This document shows positions 20,172 through 28,411 of a stretch of 56,724 nt of DNA, piece by piece (position 1 is the first letter of the stretch; each line of letters starts with the position of its first letter). The position numbers and the translations under genes are program-made. The notes beneath the pieces were generated by a model. The model was not told the origin of the DNA. It did not search any database and saw only the letters and a program-made list of their open reading frames with translations. The stretch spans positions 1-56,724 of the forward strand of contig JAHJJX010000033.1 of assembly GCA_018822665.1 (NCBI GenBank), given 5' to 3'. The stretch is from a bacterium (lineage in GTDB: Bacteria; Campylobacterota; Campylobacteria; Campylobacterales; Sulfurimonadaceae).

Positions 20172-20200
20172 CCTGGCATGTGGAATTTCCACATGCCAGG
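20172..20200. terminator. Tag-pair hairpin after the TRIC gene
   Basis: A perfect inverted repeat with 14-base arms and a one-base centre (CCTGGCATGTGGAA, T, TTCCACATGCCAGG). It is built from two facing copies of the CCACATGCC tag and begins 12 bases after the stop of the TRIC gene. No strong T run follows, so terminator function is inferred from position and stability. Paired uptake sequences in Neisseria and Haemophilus often sit in this way. Confidence 0.6.
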
Positions 20201-20206
20201 ACAATT

Positions 20207-20232
20207 ATTGTCATTTCTAAGAACTAATGTTA
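20207..20232 (+). repeat. Left 26-bp inverted repeat of the hicAB cassette
   Basis: It matches 25 of 26 bases with the reverse complement of 21199-21224. The pair brackets the cassette holding a small ORF, hicA and hicB. Confidence 0.7.
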
Positions 20233-20369
20233 CCAAAATTTAGCGTAAAGACCCTCGCTTCAGCCATGGGGATATAAGCGTACATTATTCCACCAAACGA
20301 TACTACAGCAATACTTATTAGTGTGAAGTATGTAGTATCTCTTTTTGTAGTGTTTTTTGAATAAAAGCA
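20217..20369 (-). pseudogene. Possible gene 3' remnant downstream of hicB
   Basis: On the minus strand an open frame of 50 codons without a usable start overlaps the end of hicB and ends at 20217. Its tail looks like natural protein: a hydrophobic segment (FTLISIAVVSFGGIMYAYIP) followed by MAEARVFTLNFGN. That is consistent with the end of a membrane protein carried in or cut by the cassette. The stop codon lies in the left inverted repeat. I cannot name a family, and chance is possible. Confidence 0.25.
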
Positions 20370-20662
20370 TTAAGAGACATTCCAGCTTTTAATGCTTCTT
20401 GATAAACTTTTTTGTGAAGCTCAGGTTCAATTCTTATGTTAAATACACCTTTGTAAACTTTCTGTGGCTCTCTATTTAATTCACGGCAAGTTTGAATATA
20501 CTCATCAACAGCTTGATGAAAATTATCTTCTAGTTCTTCTGCTGATACTGCTTCAAAAGTTATCAAATCATCAATCATTTCTAATTTTCCAAAGAAACAT
20601 TTGTCCTCTGATGAATATTCAATACTTCCTATATATCCGTTGTACTCGATTGTATTAGCCAT
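20318..20662 (-). CDS. hicB: HicB-family antitoxin
   Basis: A 114-residue antitoxin: an N-terminal partially degraded RNase-H-like fold (YIGSIEYSSEDKCFFGKLEM, then FEAVSAEELEDNFHQAVDEY) and a C-terminal ribbon-helix-helix DNA-binding domain (FNIRIEPELHKKVYQEALKA, then MSLNAFIQKTL). It should bind the HicA mRNA interferase and repress the operon. GAGGTG lies five bases before the ATG at 20662. Its start overlaps the hicA stop by 8 bases, the usual toxin-first HicAB order. Confidence 0.9.
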   Translation of the reverse strand: MANTIEYNGYIGSIEYSSEDKCFFGKLEMIDDLITFEAVSAEELEDNFHQAVDEYIQTCRELNREPQKVYKGVFNIRIEPELHKKVYQEALKAGMSLNAFIQKTLQKEILHTSH

Positions 20663-20909
20663 TACACACCTCTTTAATCTTGATTTGAATCTGCTTTACT
20701 AGATACACTTTTAAAATGGGAGATGGATGTGGTTTATGAAGATTTATTAATACATCTCTTTCTTTATTATAAAACTTTACAGCCGAACCAGCACCATCTA
20801 TCTTAGAAAAGCCGCACGACAAAAGAAGAGTCTCTAGCTCATTAAAAGTCAAATCTTTTTTTGGTGGCACTTCTAAAAACTTTTTTAATAACTTATCTTT
20901 TTTACTCAT
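20655..20909 (-). CDS. hicA: HicA-family mRNA interferase toxin
   Basis: An 84-residue double-stranded-RNA-binding-fold toxin that cleaves mRNA. The family pattern is visible: LTFNELETLLLSCGF, then GAGSAVKFYN and the catalytic-His region LINLHKPHPS, followed by the C-terminal helix. I chose MSKKDK at 20909; an in-frame ATG five codons upstream (20924) is also open, and neither has a strong ribosome site. The family usually has a Ser/Gly-rich stretch before the His, as here. Confidence 0.85.
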   Translation of the reverse strand: MSKKDKLLKKFLEVPPKKDLTFNELETLLLSCGFSKIDGAGSAVKFYNKERDVLINLHKPHPSPILKVYLVKQIQIKIKEVCNG

Positions 20910-20967
20910 ACAATATGATACCATATTTCAGTTACATAATAAAATGTTTTTCAAATTTGTTTCTTCT

Positions 20968-21162
20968 TTATAGCAGATATAATTGGATAGTAGCATGGTT
21001 TAATGGAAGGGACAACAGATTACCAGTTTTTATATTTCTGAAGATTGCTTTGTAGTAGTTGGGATGTTCTGTGATATTTATGTCTGTAACTGTGACAAAT
21101 TCAAACGGTTGGTTGGAAAATTTTGAGAAGAAATTGAGGATTGCTGAATTGTTTTGTGACAA
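20968..21162 (-). CDS. Small ORF upstream of hicAB
   Basis: A 64-residue ORF with a TTG start at 21162 placed eight bases after a strong GGAGGG (21171-21176), which supports real translation. The peptide (MSQNNSAILNFFSKF..., then TDINITEHPNYYKAIF) has no family I recognise. It lies 43 bases before hicA on the same strand inside the inverted repeats. It could be a third cassette gene or a leader peptide. Confidence 0.45.
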   Translation of the reverse strand: MSQNNSAILNFFSKFSNQPFEFVTVTDINITEHPNYYKAIFRNIKTGNLLSLPLNHATIQLYLL

Positions 21163-21198
21163 ATTTTAAACCCTCCATTAACATTAGTTCTTATCGAA

Positions 21199-21224
21199 TA
21201 ACATTTGTTCTTAGAAATGACAAT
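21199..21224 (-). repeat. Right 26-bp inverted repeat of the hicAB cassette
   Basis: The mate of 20207-20232 with one mismatch. Its last base is the first base (on the + strand) of the argJ stop codon, so the cassette abuts argJ. A partial second copy of the first 14 bases (taacattagttctt) begins about 20 bases earlier, near 21179. Confidence 0.7.
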
Positions 21225-22411
21225 TATGTTCTATAGTCCGCATTTATTTTGACGTACTCATAACCCAAGTCACAGCCATAAGCAGTAAAACTGCCCTCCG
21301 CTATGCCCAAGTCGCAAGAGATGCTAAATTTGGCAAGCTTCATGATGGCAGCGGCTTTCTCTTCCATAGCTTCATTAAAAAGCAACTCCCCTTTTTTGTA
21401 AACGCAAAGTTCATCAAAAGAGATACTTAAAGTTTCTTCATACGCTTCCACCCCGCTAGCTCCAACCGTTGAGGCGATTCTTCCCCAGTTTGGGTCTTCT
21501 CCAAAAAGGGCAGTTTTTACAAGAAGTGAATCCGAGAGTGCTTTTGCAACTATCTCCGCTTCTTTATCGTTTTTTGCGCCGCTTACATTATACGTAACAA
21601 GTTTTGTAGCGCCCTCTCCGTCTCTCACCATCTCAAGAGCCAAAAAGTGCATCACATTAAAGAGCGCCTCTTTAAAAGCTTCTTTATGAAATGTTCCACT
21701 TTTTGCGTTTGCTAAAAGCATAACCGTATCATTTGTAGAAGTATCCCCATCTACGCTTATCGCGTTAAAAGTATTCACCGTTACTTCATCTAAAATCTCT
21801 TGCATAACACTTTTGCCGACATCCGCATCTGTTGTGATAAAACAAAGCATTGTAGCCATGGCAGGGTTTATCATGCCTGCACCTTTTGCCATTGCGCCTA
21901 TGTTGAAGCTTCTGCCATCAGAGAGCTCAACTTTAAAAGCTATCTCTTTTGCAAATGTATCTGTTGTCATAATTGCTCTAGAAGCACTTTTTGGCTCTTT
22001 TTTGGAAAGATTAAATAGTATTATGCTCTCTTGAATCTTTTGTTTTGGAAGTCTTACGCCAATAACCCCCGTTGAACTCATAACCGGATTTTTAACTTCT
22101 TGGCATGTGGAACATAAAACTTCCAACACCTCGTGGATATCATCCACTCCCGCTTGACCTGTCATTGCGTTTGCATTTTTAGAATTAATTAACACAAAGT
22201 TCGTTTTAAATTCACCCTTTGCTCTAAAATGTTTAATAGGTGCCGCATACATTTTATTGGTCGTAAATGCAGATGCTATTTCACACTCTGCGTCACTATA
22301 AATAAATGCTATATCCGGTGCGTTGTTTTTTTTTAATCCGGCGCTCACGCCATCAGCAAAAAAACCATCGCTTAAACATACTCCGCCATCCATTTGAACT
22401 ATCTTATACAT
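21224..22411 (-). CDS. argJ: Bifunctional ornithine/glutamate N-acetyltransferase ArgJ
   Basis: A 395-residue enzyme that transfers the acetyl group from N-acetylornithine to glutamate in the cyclic arginine pathway. The self-cleavage site with its nucleophilic Thr is in MINPAMATMLCFITTDADV near residue 190. The oxyanion-hole region, MSSTGVIGVRLP, precedes it. The C-terminus EGSFTAYGCDLGYEYV is typical. Its start overlaps the kch stop by 8 bases, and its stop touches the hicAB cassette repeat, so the cassette entered without harming the gene. Confidence 0.95.
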   Translation of the reverse strand: MYKIVQMDGGVCLSDGFFADGVSAGLKKNNAPDIAFIYSDAECEIASAFTTNKMYAAPIKHFRAKGEFKTNFVLINSKNANAMTGQAGVDDIHEVLEVLCSTCQEVKNPVMSSTGVIGVRLPKQKIQESIILFNLSKKEPKSASRAIMTTDTFAKEIAFKVELSDGRSFNIGAMAKGAGMINPAMATMLCFITTDADVGKSVMQEILDEVTVNTFNAISVDGDTSTNDTVMLLANAKSGTFHKEAFKEALFNVMHFLALEMVRDGEGATKLVTYNVSGAKNDKEAEIVAKALSDSLLVKTALFGEDPNWGRIASTVGASGVEAYEETLSISFDELCVYKKGELLFNEAMEEKAAAIMKLAKFSISCDLGIAEGSFTAYGCDLGYEYVKINADYRT

Positions 22412-23534
22412 ATTTAAGCTCCTTTGGCTTATCTCTTCTTCTTAACAAATCTTTTGTTATATTAATACCCTTTTGAGTTCCGATAATAAGCAGTTTACAC
22501 TCACTTGTGACCAAAACATCCCCTTTAGGCATTGCTGTGAATTTTCCATCTTTTTTTGTAATGCCCACAATGGAGCAATTTGTAATTTCACGAATATGTG
22601 TTTCTCTTAATTTTTTAAGAACAACCCAGCTGTATTTTGGAACAACCAGCTCTTCCATGTCAAGAGGGTTATCGCTTTTATATAAAAATTCTTCAAGAAG
22701 ATTTTCCATATCGGGTCTTGCCGCCATTGCACTGATTCTTTGCGCTGTTAGTTTCGTAGGTGAAACAACGGTATCCGCACCCAGTTTTTTTAGCTTTTCC
22801 ACATCACTCATACTTTCAGCTGAAGCAATCACATAATAAGGTCGAGGCAAAAAATGCTCTTTTTCAAAAAGTCTGACCGAAGCGATAAGAGCTATGTTGT
22901 CCGCAATTGAAGAGGACAAGGTTATCAAACCTTTTGCAGACCCCAAATGCGCTTTAAGCATAGCCAATTCGGCATGTGGTTCTGCTTGCAAATAGGTTGG
23001 ATACTTACACTCTTTTGCCCATTCATGTATCTCTTTTCGCGGGTCAATAACAATAAAAGGGATATGATTTTTCCGTAACTGCTTTGTTACTTCAATAGTG
23101 TAATCATTATGATAACAGACAACAAAATGTTTTTTTAAACGTGCTATCTTATATAACATTCTTCTTTCCTTTAAAATTGCAACTATATGACCTCTATTTA
23201 ACTCTGCTATTAAGATACCTATTGCACTGGAAAAGACTGCAAATCCCGCAATAATCAGGGTGATAGTAAAAATTCTGCCAGATTTTGAAATAGGTGCTAT
23301 TTCTCCAAATCCGACTGTGGTAAATGTTACCCCTGTTTGATATATAGCATCCATTAATGAAAAACCGTCAATAATGACATATCCTATGGTTCCTATAAGC
23401 ATTGTGATAACAGTTAAGATAAGAGGAAGACGAAAAGGTTTGAGATGGGAGTAAACTTCAGGGAGAAGCTTTACATCAGGTTTGGGAGCGGACTCCCAGT
23501 GCAGAATTTTACGAACCTTGTATAAAAGATTCAA
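22404..23534 (-). CDS. kch: Potassium channel with RCK/TrkA-N domain
   Basis: A 376-residue two-helix K+ channel. Helix 1 is at about residues 36-55, then the pore loop with selectivity filter TTVGFGE (near 90), then helix 2. From about 130 a TrkA-N Rossmann domain (FVVCYHNDYTIEV, IPFIVIDP) and a TrkA-C domain follow. It resembles the Helicobacter channel HpKchA, also next to rpmB. It should gate K+ flow in response to a cytoplasmic ligand. It follows rpmB by 16 bases on the same strand. Confidence 0.9.
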   Translation of the reverse strand: MNLLYKVRKILHWESAPKPDVKLLPEVYSHLKPFRLPLILTVITMLIGTIGYVIIDGFSLMDAIYQTGVTFTTVGFGEIAPISKSGRIFTITLIIAGFAVFSSAIGILIAELNRGHIVAILKERRMLYKIARLKKHFVVCYHNDYTIEVTKQLRKNHIPFIVIDPRKEIHEWAKECKYPTYLQAEPHAELAMLKAHLGSAKGLITLSSSIADNIALIASVRLFEKEHFLPRPYYVIASAESMSDVEKLKKLGADTVVSPTKLTAQRISAMAARPDMENLLEEFLYKSDNPLDMEELVVPKYSWVVLKKLRETHIREITNCSIVGITKKDGKFTAMPKGDVLVTSECKLLIIGTQKGINITKDLLRRRDKPKELKYV

Positions 23535-23550
23535 TCTAATTTCCGGCTAA

Positions 23551-23739
23551 CTACGCAGCTTTCTTAAGTGTGCGTAATTCTCTAGCAGAAATTTTGATTT
23601 TTTGTGTAGTACCATCTTCTAGTGTAATACGAACTGTTCTTAAATTAAGTAAGAAACGACGCTTTGTTTTATTTTTTGCATGTGAAACATTGTGCCCGCT
23701 CATTGGGCCCTTGCCACTTATAGCACATTTTCTTGCCAT
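23551..23739 (-). CDS. rpmB: 50S ribosomal protein L28
   Basis: A 62-residue L28 with the family start [21 protein letters not shown] and the motif [17 protein letters not shown] precedes the ATG. A TATAAT on the minus strand at 23773-23778 gives a leader of about 27 bases. The order rpmB-kch is the one I recall from Helicobacter. Confidence 0.96.
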   Translation of the reverse strand: MARKCAISGKGPMSGHNVSHAKNKTKRRFLLNLRTVRITLEDGTTQKIKISARELRTLKKAA

Positions 23740-23772
23740 ATCAGCTTCCTTGTTTAGGTTTTAAAGTTGCGA

Positions 23773-23778
23773 ATTATA
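23773..23778 (-). promoter_or_regulatory. -10 box of rpmB
   Basis: TATAAT on the minus strand (context GGTATAATTCGC), with start predicted near 23766. It is the likely promoter for rpmB-kch-argJ. Confidence 0.6.
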
Positions 23779-24088
23779 CCTAGCCGAAGCAAAACTTCAA
23801 CTTAAGCTAATTAAAAATTATATTTTTTTAGACTTTGTGAAAAAAATTGGTAGCCAAAAAACTATAGGCGAATATATACTGTTGATATTTAAAAACTAAT
23901 TAATTTTTAACAACTTGCCAAAAACTAATAAGATATTGACATAGAAGTAACATCTAGCCCATGGTACCCCATAGAATGTAACTGTTTTATTTGCAATAAT
24001 CTAAATAATGGTGAATTTATATCTATTTTATACGCTTATAGGATAGAATTAACGTACAAACGATACTCAATAAAAGTGCGGTGCAAAA
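23779..24088. other. Intergenic region between divergent rpmB and HDOD genes
   Basis: About 310 AT-rich bases with no convincing ORF. Apart from the rpmB promoter at its left edge I see a possible -10 (GATAGAAT near 24043) for the rightward HDOD gene and a TTGACA near 23936 with no matching -10 at the right distance. No strong hairpin, tag copy or repeat was found. Confidence 0.5.
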
Positions 24089-24886
24089 GTGATTTCAAAA
24101 AACACAGTAGATAGTTATATAGATAAAATCCCCCCTTCGCCGCAGGCATTAAAAGAAACTCTTCGACTGCTTGACACCGGGGAGCTTATAAAAGCCGCGA
24201 AAGTAGCCCAAACAGATTTGGCACTTAAGGCCTATCTCAAAAGTTTGGTTAACAGACCTGTTTATGGGTTCGCAAAAGAGGTAAGTGATGTCTCGCAAAT
24301 ATTTGGTATTTTAGGAGTATCCGGCTCCCAACAGGCGGTTTACAACTATTTACTCACCTTGTTGTCTCCGAAAAAATGGCTTCTTTTTAAACTCAATTCT
24401 TCTAGCTTTTATGAACTTCAAGCCAGACTTTCTAGAAGATGGAAAGATATACTGGAACATCTCAAAATCAATGATAAAAATATAGAAAGTGCAATTACTT
24501 TACTACCGGCAAGTATTATTGTATCTGAAGCGCTGTTTTGTGAAAAAATCACCGATGTAAATCTTTTGCGAAGTGTAAAAAATCTTGATTTAAACACAAT
24601 TTTATTCAGACTCTGCCGTGTTGACCTCTTTGATATATGTGAGCTAATAGCCGCCAAATGGGAAATGCCCGAAAAAGTATCTAAAATAGTAAATTGTGCT
24701 TCGGGAATTAAACCATCGGATGATGAATCTATAAATTTATTAGGAAAATGGATGCATCTTTTATTGTTTTATGAATTATCACAACCAATGTTCGTTGAAG
24801 CAGGCTTGAATGATTTTGTAGATTTTCAAGTGGATTATGTTTCTGATATTTATGAAGAATTTTCTAGTGTGGCGGGTCTTTCATGA
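24089..24886 (+). CDS. HDOD-domain protein
   Basis: A 265-residue protein whose N-terminal 200 residues follow the HDOD pattern (PPSPQALKETLRLLDTGELI, then DLALKAYLKSLVNRPVYGF), a catalytically dead HD-phosphohydrolase relative used in signalling. No effector domain is attached. The start is GTG at 24089. Its stop overlaps the next gene in ATGA, so the two are translationally coupled and may form a signalling pair. The family often acts in c-di-GMP or chemotaxis-linked regulation. Confidence 0.75.
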   Translation: MISKNTVDSYIDKIPPSPQALKETLRLLDTGELIKAAKVAQTDLALKAYLKSLVNRPVYGFAKEVSDVSQIFGILGVSGSQQAVYNYLLTLLSPKKWLLFKLNSSSFYELQARLSRRWKDILEHLKINDKNIESAITLLPASIIVSEALFCEKITDVNLLRSVKNLDLNTILFRLCRVDLFDICELIAAKWEMPEKVSKIVNCASGIKPSDDESINLLGKWMHLLLFYELSQPMFVEAGLNDFVDFQVDYVSDIYEEFSSVAGLS

Positions 24887-26277
24887 GAGCTTCCATTAAA
24901 GACGGCATAGGAATATTCTCACCACAAGGTTTTCTCGATGGAAACGGCACTGAAGCCTTTTTAACCATAGAAGATATCCAGGCAACTACAAAACTCAAAG
25001 TAGATATGGTTTTAGTATCGCTTAAGAAAGTTATATTTTTTAATCGCAACGGTCTCGATGTTTTTGTAAAAATGCTTTCAAAAGTTCGTCTAGCCAACCA
25101 TTCAATCGTTGGTTTTTGTGACTATGATAAAAAAAAATACGATGCAATAATAAAATTTTATAAAGATGAGCTTAACTTTTCTCTTTTTGCAACGCAAGAG
25201 ATAGCTTCCCTCTTCTCTTGCAGTTTTAAAAATACAAATAAAAATATTCTGCTCTACAGTGAAGACAAATCTCAGCGCGCAGCAATGGCAATAGAATTGC
25301 ACGATAACGGGCATAATCCGATTATTGCACAAAGCAAAGAAATTTTCTTAGAAAAATGCTCAAAAGAAGATGCTTACGATGTAATCATTAAAGACACCTA
25401 TTTAGGCCAAATGGGACAAAAAATTGCGGCTCGAATAACAGGCAATGCTATTATATATACAGTTTCATCCTTTTTAGATGCAGAAATCGGGAATACGTTT
25501 AATATTGCATATCACAACAATTCATTAAATGTTGGCTTTAGGCTTTTTATATTTGATGCTTACAAAGTAATCTCAATGAATGTTCATGCGCTTAACTTTT
25601 TTTCAAAACTCTCAAGTTCTGCAGCCGAATACAATGCAACAATATGTTTTGTCGGAATGACTTTTGAAAAAACTCCAAAAACTTTTAAAGATAACATGGA
25701 AGATGCCGGAATACTGTTTTTTGAACAGATGGACGATATTTTAAAAGATAAAAAATTATTGGATGAGCTAGGCGCCAGCAGTGCGGCAACCGTAAAAAAT
25801 AAAAGAGCTCTTAATAAATTGATTGTCACGGAGCTGCCAAGCTTTATTCAGGCTGCCGTATCAACAATTGAGATGATGACAAATGCGAAAGCCATTAAAG
25901 AAGCCGCTGAGATAAACAAAATCACTATCGATGACAAAAAAGATAAAATTGCCAGTTCCATCGGTTTTTTTGGTGATATCGATGGGATGGTCATCTTGGT
26001 TTTCCCAATACAAATTGCCAAAAAAGCATGCGAACTTCTTATCGGGGAAGAAACGGATGATACAGAACTCATACTGGATTCTTTAGCAGAATTGGCAAAT
26101 ATTATTGGCGGAAAATTAAAAACTTTGCTGTTGGATAATAAAATAAGAGTGGACATAACTCTCCCGAGAACCTATCATGATCTTGAGAGTTTGCTTGAAA
26201 TAACACAAGACAGAAAAGGTGTTCAAGTGGATTTGGCATTCGATAATGATAAATTTTTATTTTTCTTAACCAGATAA
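24883..26277 (+). CDS. STAS / receiver-like / CheX-type multidomain protein
   Basis: A 464-residue soluble protein. Residues 1-95 have a STAS-like pattern (KVDMVLVSLKKVIFFNRNGL). About 118-180 resembles a receiver domain (NILLYSEDKSQRA, then YDVIIKDTYLG), with Asp as a possible phosphoacceptor. About 205-300 looks like a second STAS-like unit. The C-terminal 160 residues match CheX phosphatases, including the catalytic Glu-x-x-Asn in AELANIIGG. CheX dephosphorylates CheY-P in other bacteria. It overlaps the HDOD gene by 4 bases. Confidence 0.65.
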   Translation: MRASIKDGIGIFSPQGFLDGNGTEAFLTIEDIQATTKLKVDMVLVSLKKVIFFNRNGLDVFVKMLSKVRLANHSIVGFCDYDKKKYDAIIKFYKDELNFSLFATQEIASLFSCSFKNTNKNILLYSEDKSQRAAMAIELHDNGHNPIIAQSKEIFLEKCSKEDAYDVIIKDTYLGQMGQKIAARITGNAIIYTVSSFLDAEIGNTFNIAYHNNSLNVGFRLFIFDAYKVISMNVHALNFFSKLSSSAAEYNATICFVGMTFEKTPKTFKDNMEDAGILFFEQMDDILKDKKLLDELGASSAATVKNKRALNKLIVTELPSFIQAAVSTIEMMTNAKAIKEAAEINKITIDDKKDKIASSIGFFGDIDGMVILVFPIQIAKKACELLIGEETDDTELILDSLAELANIIGGKLKTLLLDNKIRVDITLPRTYHDLESLLEITQDRKGVQVDLAFDNDKFLFFLTR

Positions 26278-26372
26278 TTGGATAAAATGTCGAAAAAAGT
26301 TTTCCGGCCATAATGTATATATTGAATATTTTACAAATTATAAAAGAATTCTAATTCATAAAAAGGTGTGTT

Positions 26373-27014
26373 ATGCTTATAGCTCCTAGTGTTTTATCAG
26401 CTGATTTTGGCAACTTACAAAGAGATGTAGAGGCTATCTGTGCAGCCGGCTGCGACTTAGTTCATGTCGATGTAATGGATGGACATTTTGTTCCTAATCT
26501 TACCATTGGGCCGGTTGTGGTCCAAGCCATTGCCGCTTGTGCTACAAAACCGCTTGATATTCATCTTATGGTTGAAAACAACACTTTTTTTGTTGAACTT
26601 TTTGCTCCGCTCAAACCTGAATATATCTCTTTTCACATAGAAGAGGAGAAACATCCTCACAGGTTGATACAAAAAATTCGCTCTTACGGTATAAAACCGG
26701 CGATTGTTTTAAACCCCCATACACCGCCAGAGAGCATAGAGTTTTTACTTAAAGATTTAGATATGGTGCTTTTAATGAGTGTCAATCCTGGTTTTGGAGG
26801 GCAAAGTTTTATTGAGAGCGTTATTACAAAAGCTGCAAGACTTAATGAAATGAGAAACAAAATCAATCCTCTTTGCCGCATTGAGGTAGACGGCGGAGTA
26901 AGCGATAAAAATATTCACTTACTCAAAGATGCCGGAGTAGATATTGTCGTAGCCGGAAGCTATGTGTTTAAGCACAGAAGCTTTAAAGAGGCGATAGATA
27001 GTCTTAAGGTATGA
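26373..27014 (+). CDS. rpe: Ribulose-phosphate 3-epimerase
   Basis: A 213-residue TIM-barrel enzyme interconverting ribulose-5-P and xylulose-5-P, used in the pentose phosphate pathway. Metal and catalytic motifs: HVDVMDGHFVPNLTIGP near residue 31, DIHLMVE, MSVNPGFGGQSF near 137 and VDGGVS near 173. AAAGGTG precedes the ATG. It overlaps trpF by ATGA, and dnaQ-like follows, an rpe-dnaQ neighbourhood like that of Campylobacter. Confidence 0.96.
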   Translation: MLIAPSVLSADFGNLQRDVEAICAAGCDLVHVDVMDGHFVPNLTIGPVVVQAIAACATKPLDIHLMVENNTFFVELFAPLKPEYISFHIEEEKHPHRLIQKIRSYGIKPAIVLNPHTPPESIEFLLKDLDMVLLMSVNPGFGGQSFIESVITKAARLNEMRNKINPLCRIEVDGGVSDKNIHLLKDAGVDIVVAGSYVFKHRSFKEAIDSLKV

Positions 27015-27595
27015 GAACAAAAATTTGCGGTATAACATCTTATGAAGATGCAATAAATGCTATACATGCGGGTGCTGATGCGCTCGGTTTTGTCTTTTAT
27101 GAAAAATCCCCCAGATATATTACAGTTCCACATGCCAAAGAGATTATAAAACAACTTCCCCCTTTTGTAGAAAAAGTTGCGCTTTTTGTTAACGTAGATG
27201 CAGCCTTCATCAATTCCACATGCCAAGAAATCGGAGCCACTTTAGCGCAACTTCATTTTGACGTGCCGCAAGACTTATATACAAAATTAAAAGTACCCTC
27301 TATTAAAGTTGTAAGGGCGCAGACAAGCAGTGATATAGCAACTTTTAGTGACGAGTACAGGTTGGTGGATGCTTACTGTGAGACTTACGGCGGAGCAGGA
27401 AAAAGATTAAATATAGAATGGTTTAATAATGTAGACTGCTCTAAAATAATATTAGCGGGCGGACTGAATCCAAAGAATGTTGCTTCGCTCAAAGCGTACG
27501 GATTTTACGGTGTTGATGTAAGCAGCGGTGTTGAACTCTCTCATGGAAAAAAAGATTATCAAAAAGTAAAAGAGTTTATAGCTAATGCTAAGTAA
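27011..27595 (+). CDS. trpF: Phosphoribosylanthranilate isomerase
   Basis: A 194-residue TIM-barrel enzyme of tryptophan synthesis (Amadori rearrangement of PRA to CdRP). Catalytic Cys in TKICGITSYEDA at the N-terminus, GFVFYEKSPRYI near residue 29, and the phosphate-binding LAGGLNPKNV and GVDVSSGVE at the end. It overlaps rpe by 4 bases and the exonuclease gene by 11 bases. Two CCACATGCC tags lie 88 bases apart in the gene. Confidence 0.95.
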   Translation: MRTKICGITSYEDAINAIHAGADALGFVFYEKSPRYITVPHAKEIIKQLPPFVEKVALFVNVDAAFINSTCQEIGATLAQLHFDVPQDLYTKLKVPSIKVVRAQTSSDIATFSDEYRLVDAYCETYGGAGKRLNIEWFNNVDCSKIILAGGLNPKNVASLKAYGFYGVDVSSGVELSHGKKDYQKVKEFIANAK

Positions 27596-28409
27596 CGATT
27601 TACATTTGGATGCAAAAAGTATTGCAAAACTTTCTTCAAAAGGTTTATGTTTAGAATCTCTTAGAAAACAGATTCGTGAAGATTTGGATTTTACTTTTGA
27701 ACTTTGGTTGTCTCAGGGACTTCACATAGTAAAACAGCAAGGTTCTTTTTTCTTTAATACAAAATTTATTCCCCTTGAAGATGCAACATTTTGTATAGTA
27801 GACATAGAAACAAACGGTTCAAAGGTAGACAAACACCAAATAATAGAAATTGGCGCGATAAAAGTGAAAAATGGCATAATTACTGATAGATTTGAGTCAC
27901 TTGTCCGATGCAGCGAAATAAATAAGCATATAACCATGATAACAGGTATTACGGTTGAAGATACATTAAATGCACCAAAACTTAAAGATGTTTTGTATGA
28001 ATTTAAAACTTTTTTAGGAGATGCTGTCTTTGTAGCACATGATGTAAAATTTGACTATAAATTCATTTCTGCAAGTTTGCAAAAGATAGGCTTAGAAACA
28101 CTTCTAAACAGGAGCGTATGTTCTTTGGCCCTTGCGGAGAGAACTTTGGAATCTTATCGATATGCTCTATTTTATTTAAACGATTTTTTCCACCTCAATC
28201 CACATGCCACGCATCATAGAGCAATGTCGGATGTTATGACAACGTATGAACTTTTTAAACTCTCTTTAAAAAATATTGACAAAAATGTTAAAACGGTAGA
28301 AGATCTTATAAAGTTTTCAAAAGAGGCCAAAAGATTAAAAAGACCGAAATTCGATCCTTTAATTGTTAAAGAAGATACAGAAGATGATACACAAATAAAA
28401 GAAAGCTAA
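27585..28409 (+). CDS. dnaQ: DnaQ-like 3'-5' exonuclease
   Basis: A 274-residue DEDDh exonuclease related to the polymerase III epsilon subunit. Exo I motif VDIETNGS near residue 70, Exo II AHDVKFDYKF near 150 and Exo III HHRAMSDVMT near 205 are all intact. About 60 residues precede the exonuclease domain and a Lys-rich tail follows. It may serve as the proofreading subunit or a separate exonuclease. It ends 2 bases from the accA stop (convergent). Confidence 0.82.
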   Translation: MLSNDLHLDAKSIAKLSSKGLCLESLRKQIREDLDFTFELWLSQGLHIVKQQGSFFFNTKFIPLEDATFCIVDIETNGSKVDKHQIIEIGAIKVKNGIITDRFESLVRCSEINKHITMITGITVEDTLNAPKLKDVLYEFKTFLGDAVFVAHDVKFDYKFISASLQKIGLETLLNRSVCSLALAERTLESYRYALFYLNDFFHLNPHATHHRAMSDVMTTYELFKLSLKNIDKNVKTVEDLIKFSKEAKRLKRPKFDPLIVKEDTEDDTQIKES

Positions 28410-28411
28410 GC

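Noticed and set aside
23936-23941. TTGACA as a -35 box for the HDOD gene
   Set aside because: No -10 box lies 16-18 bases downstream and the gene is 150 bases away.
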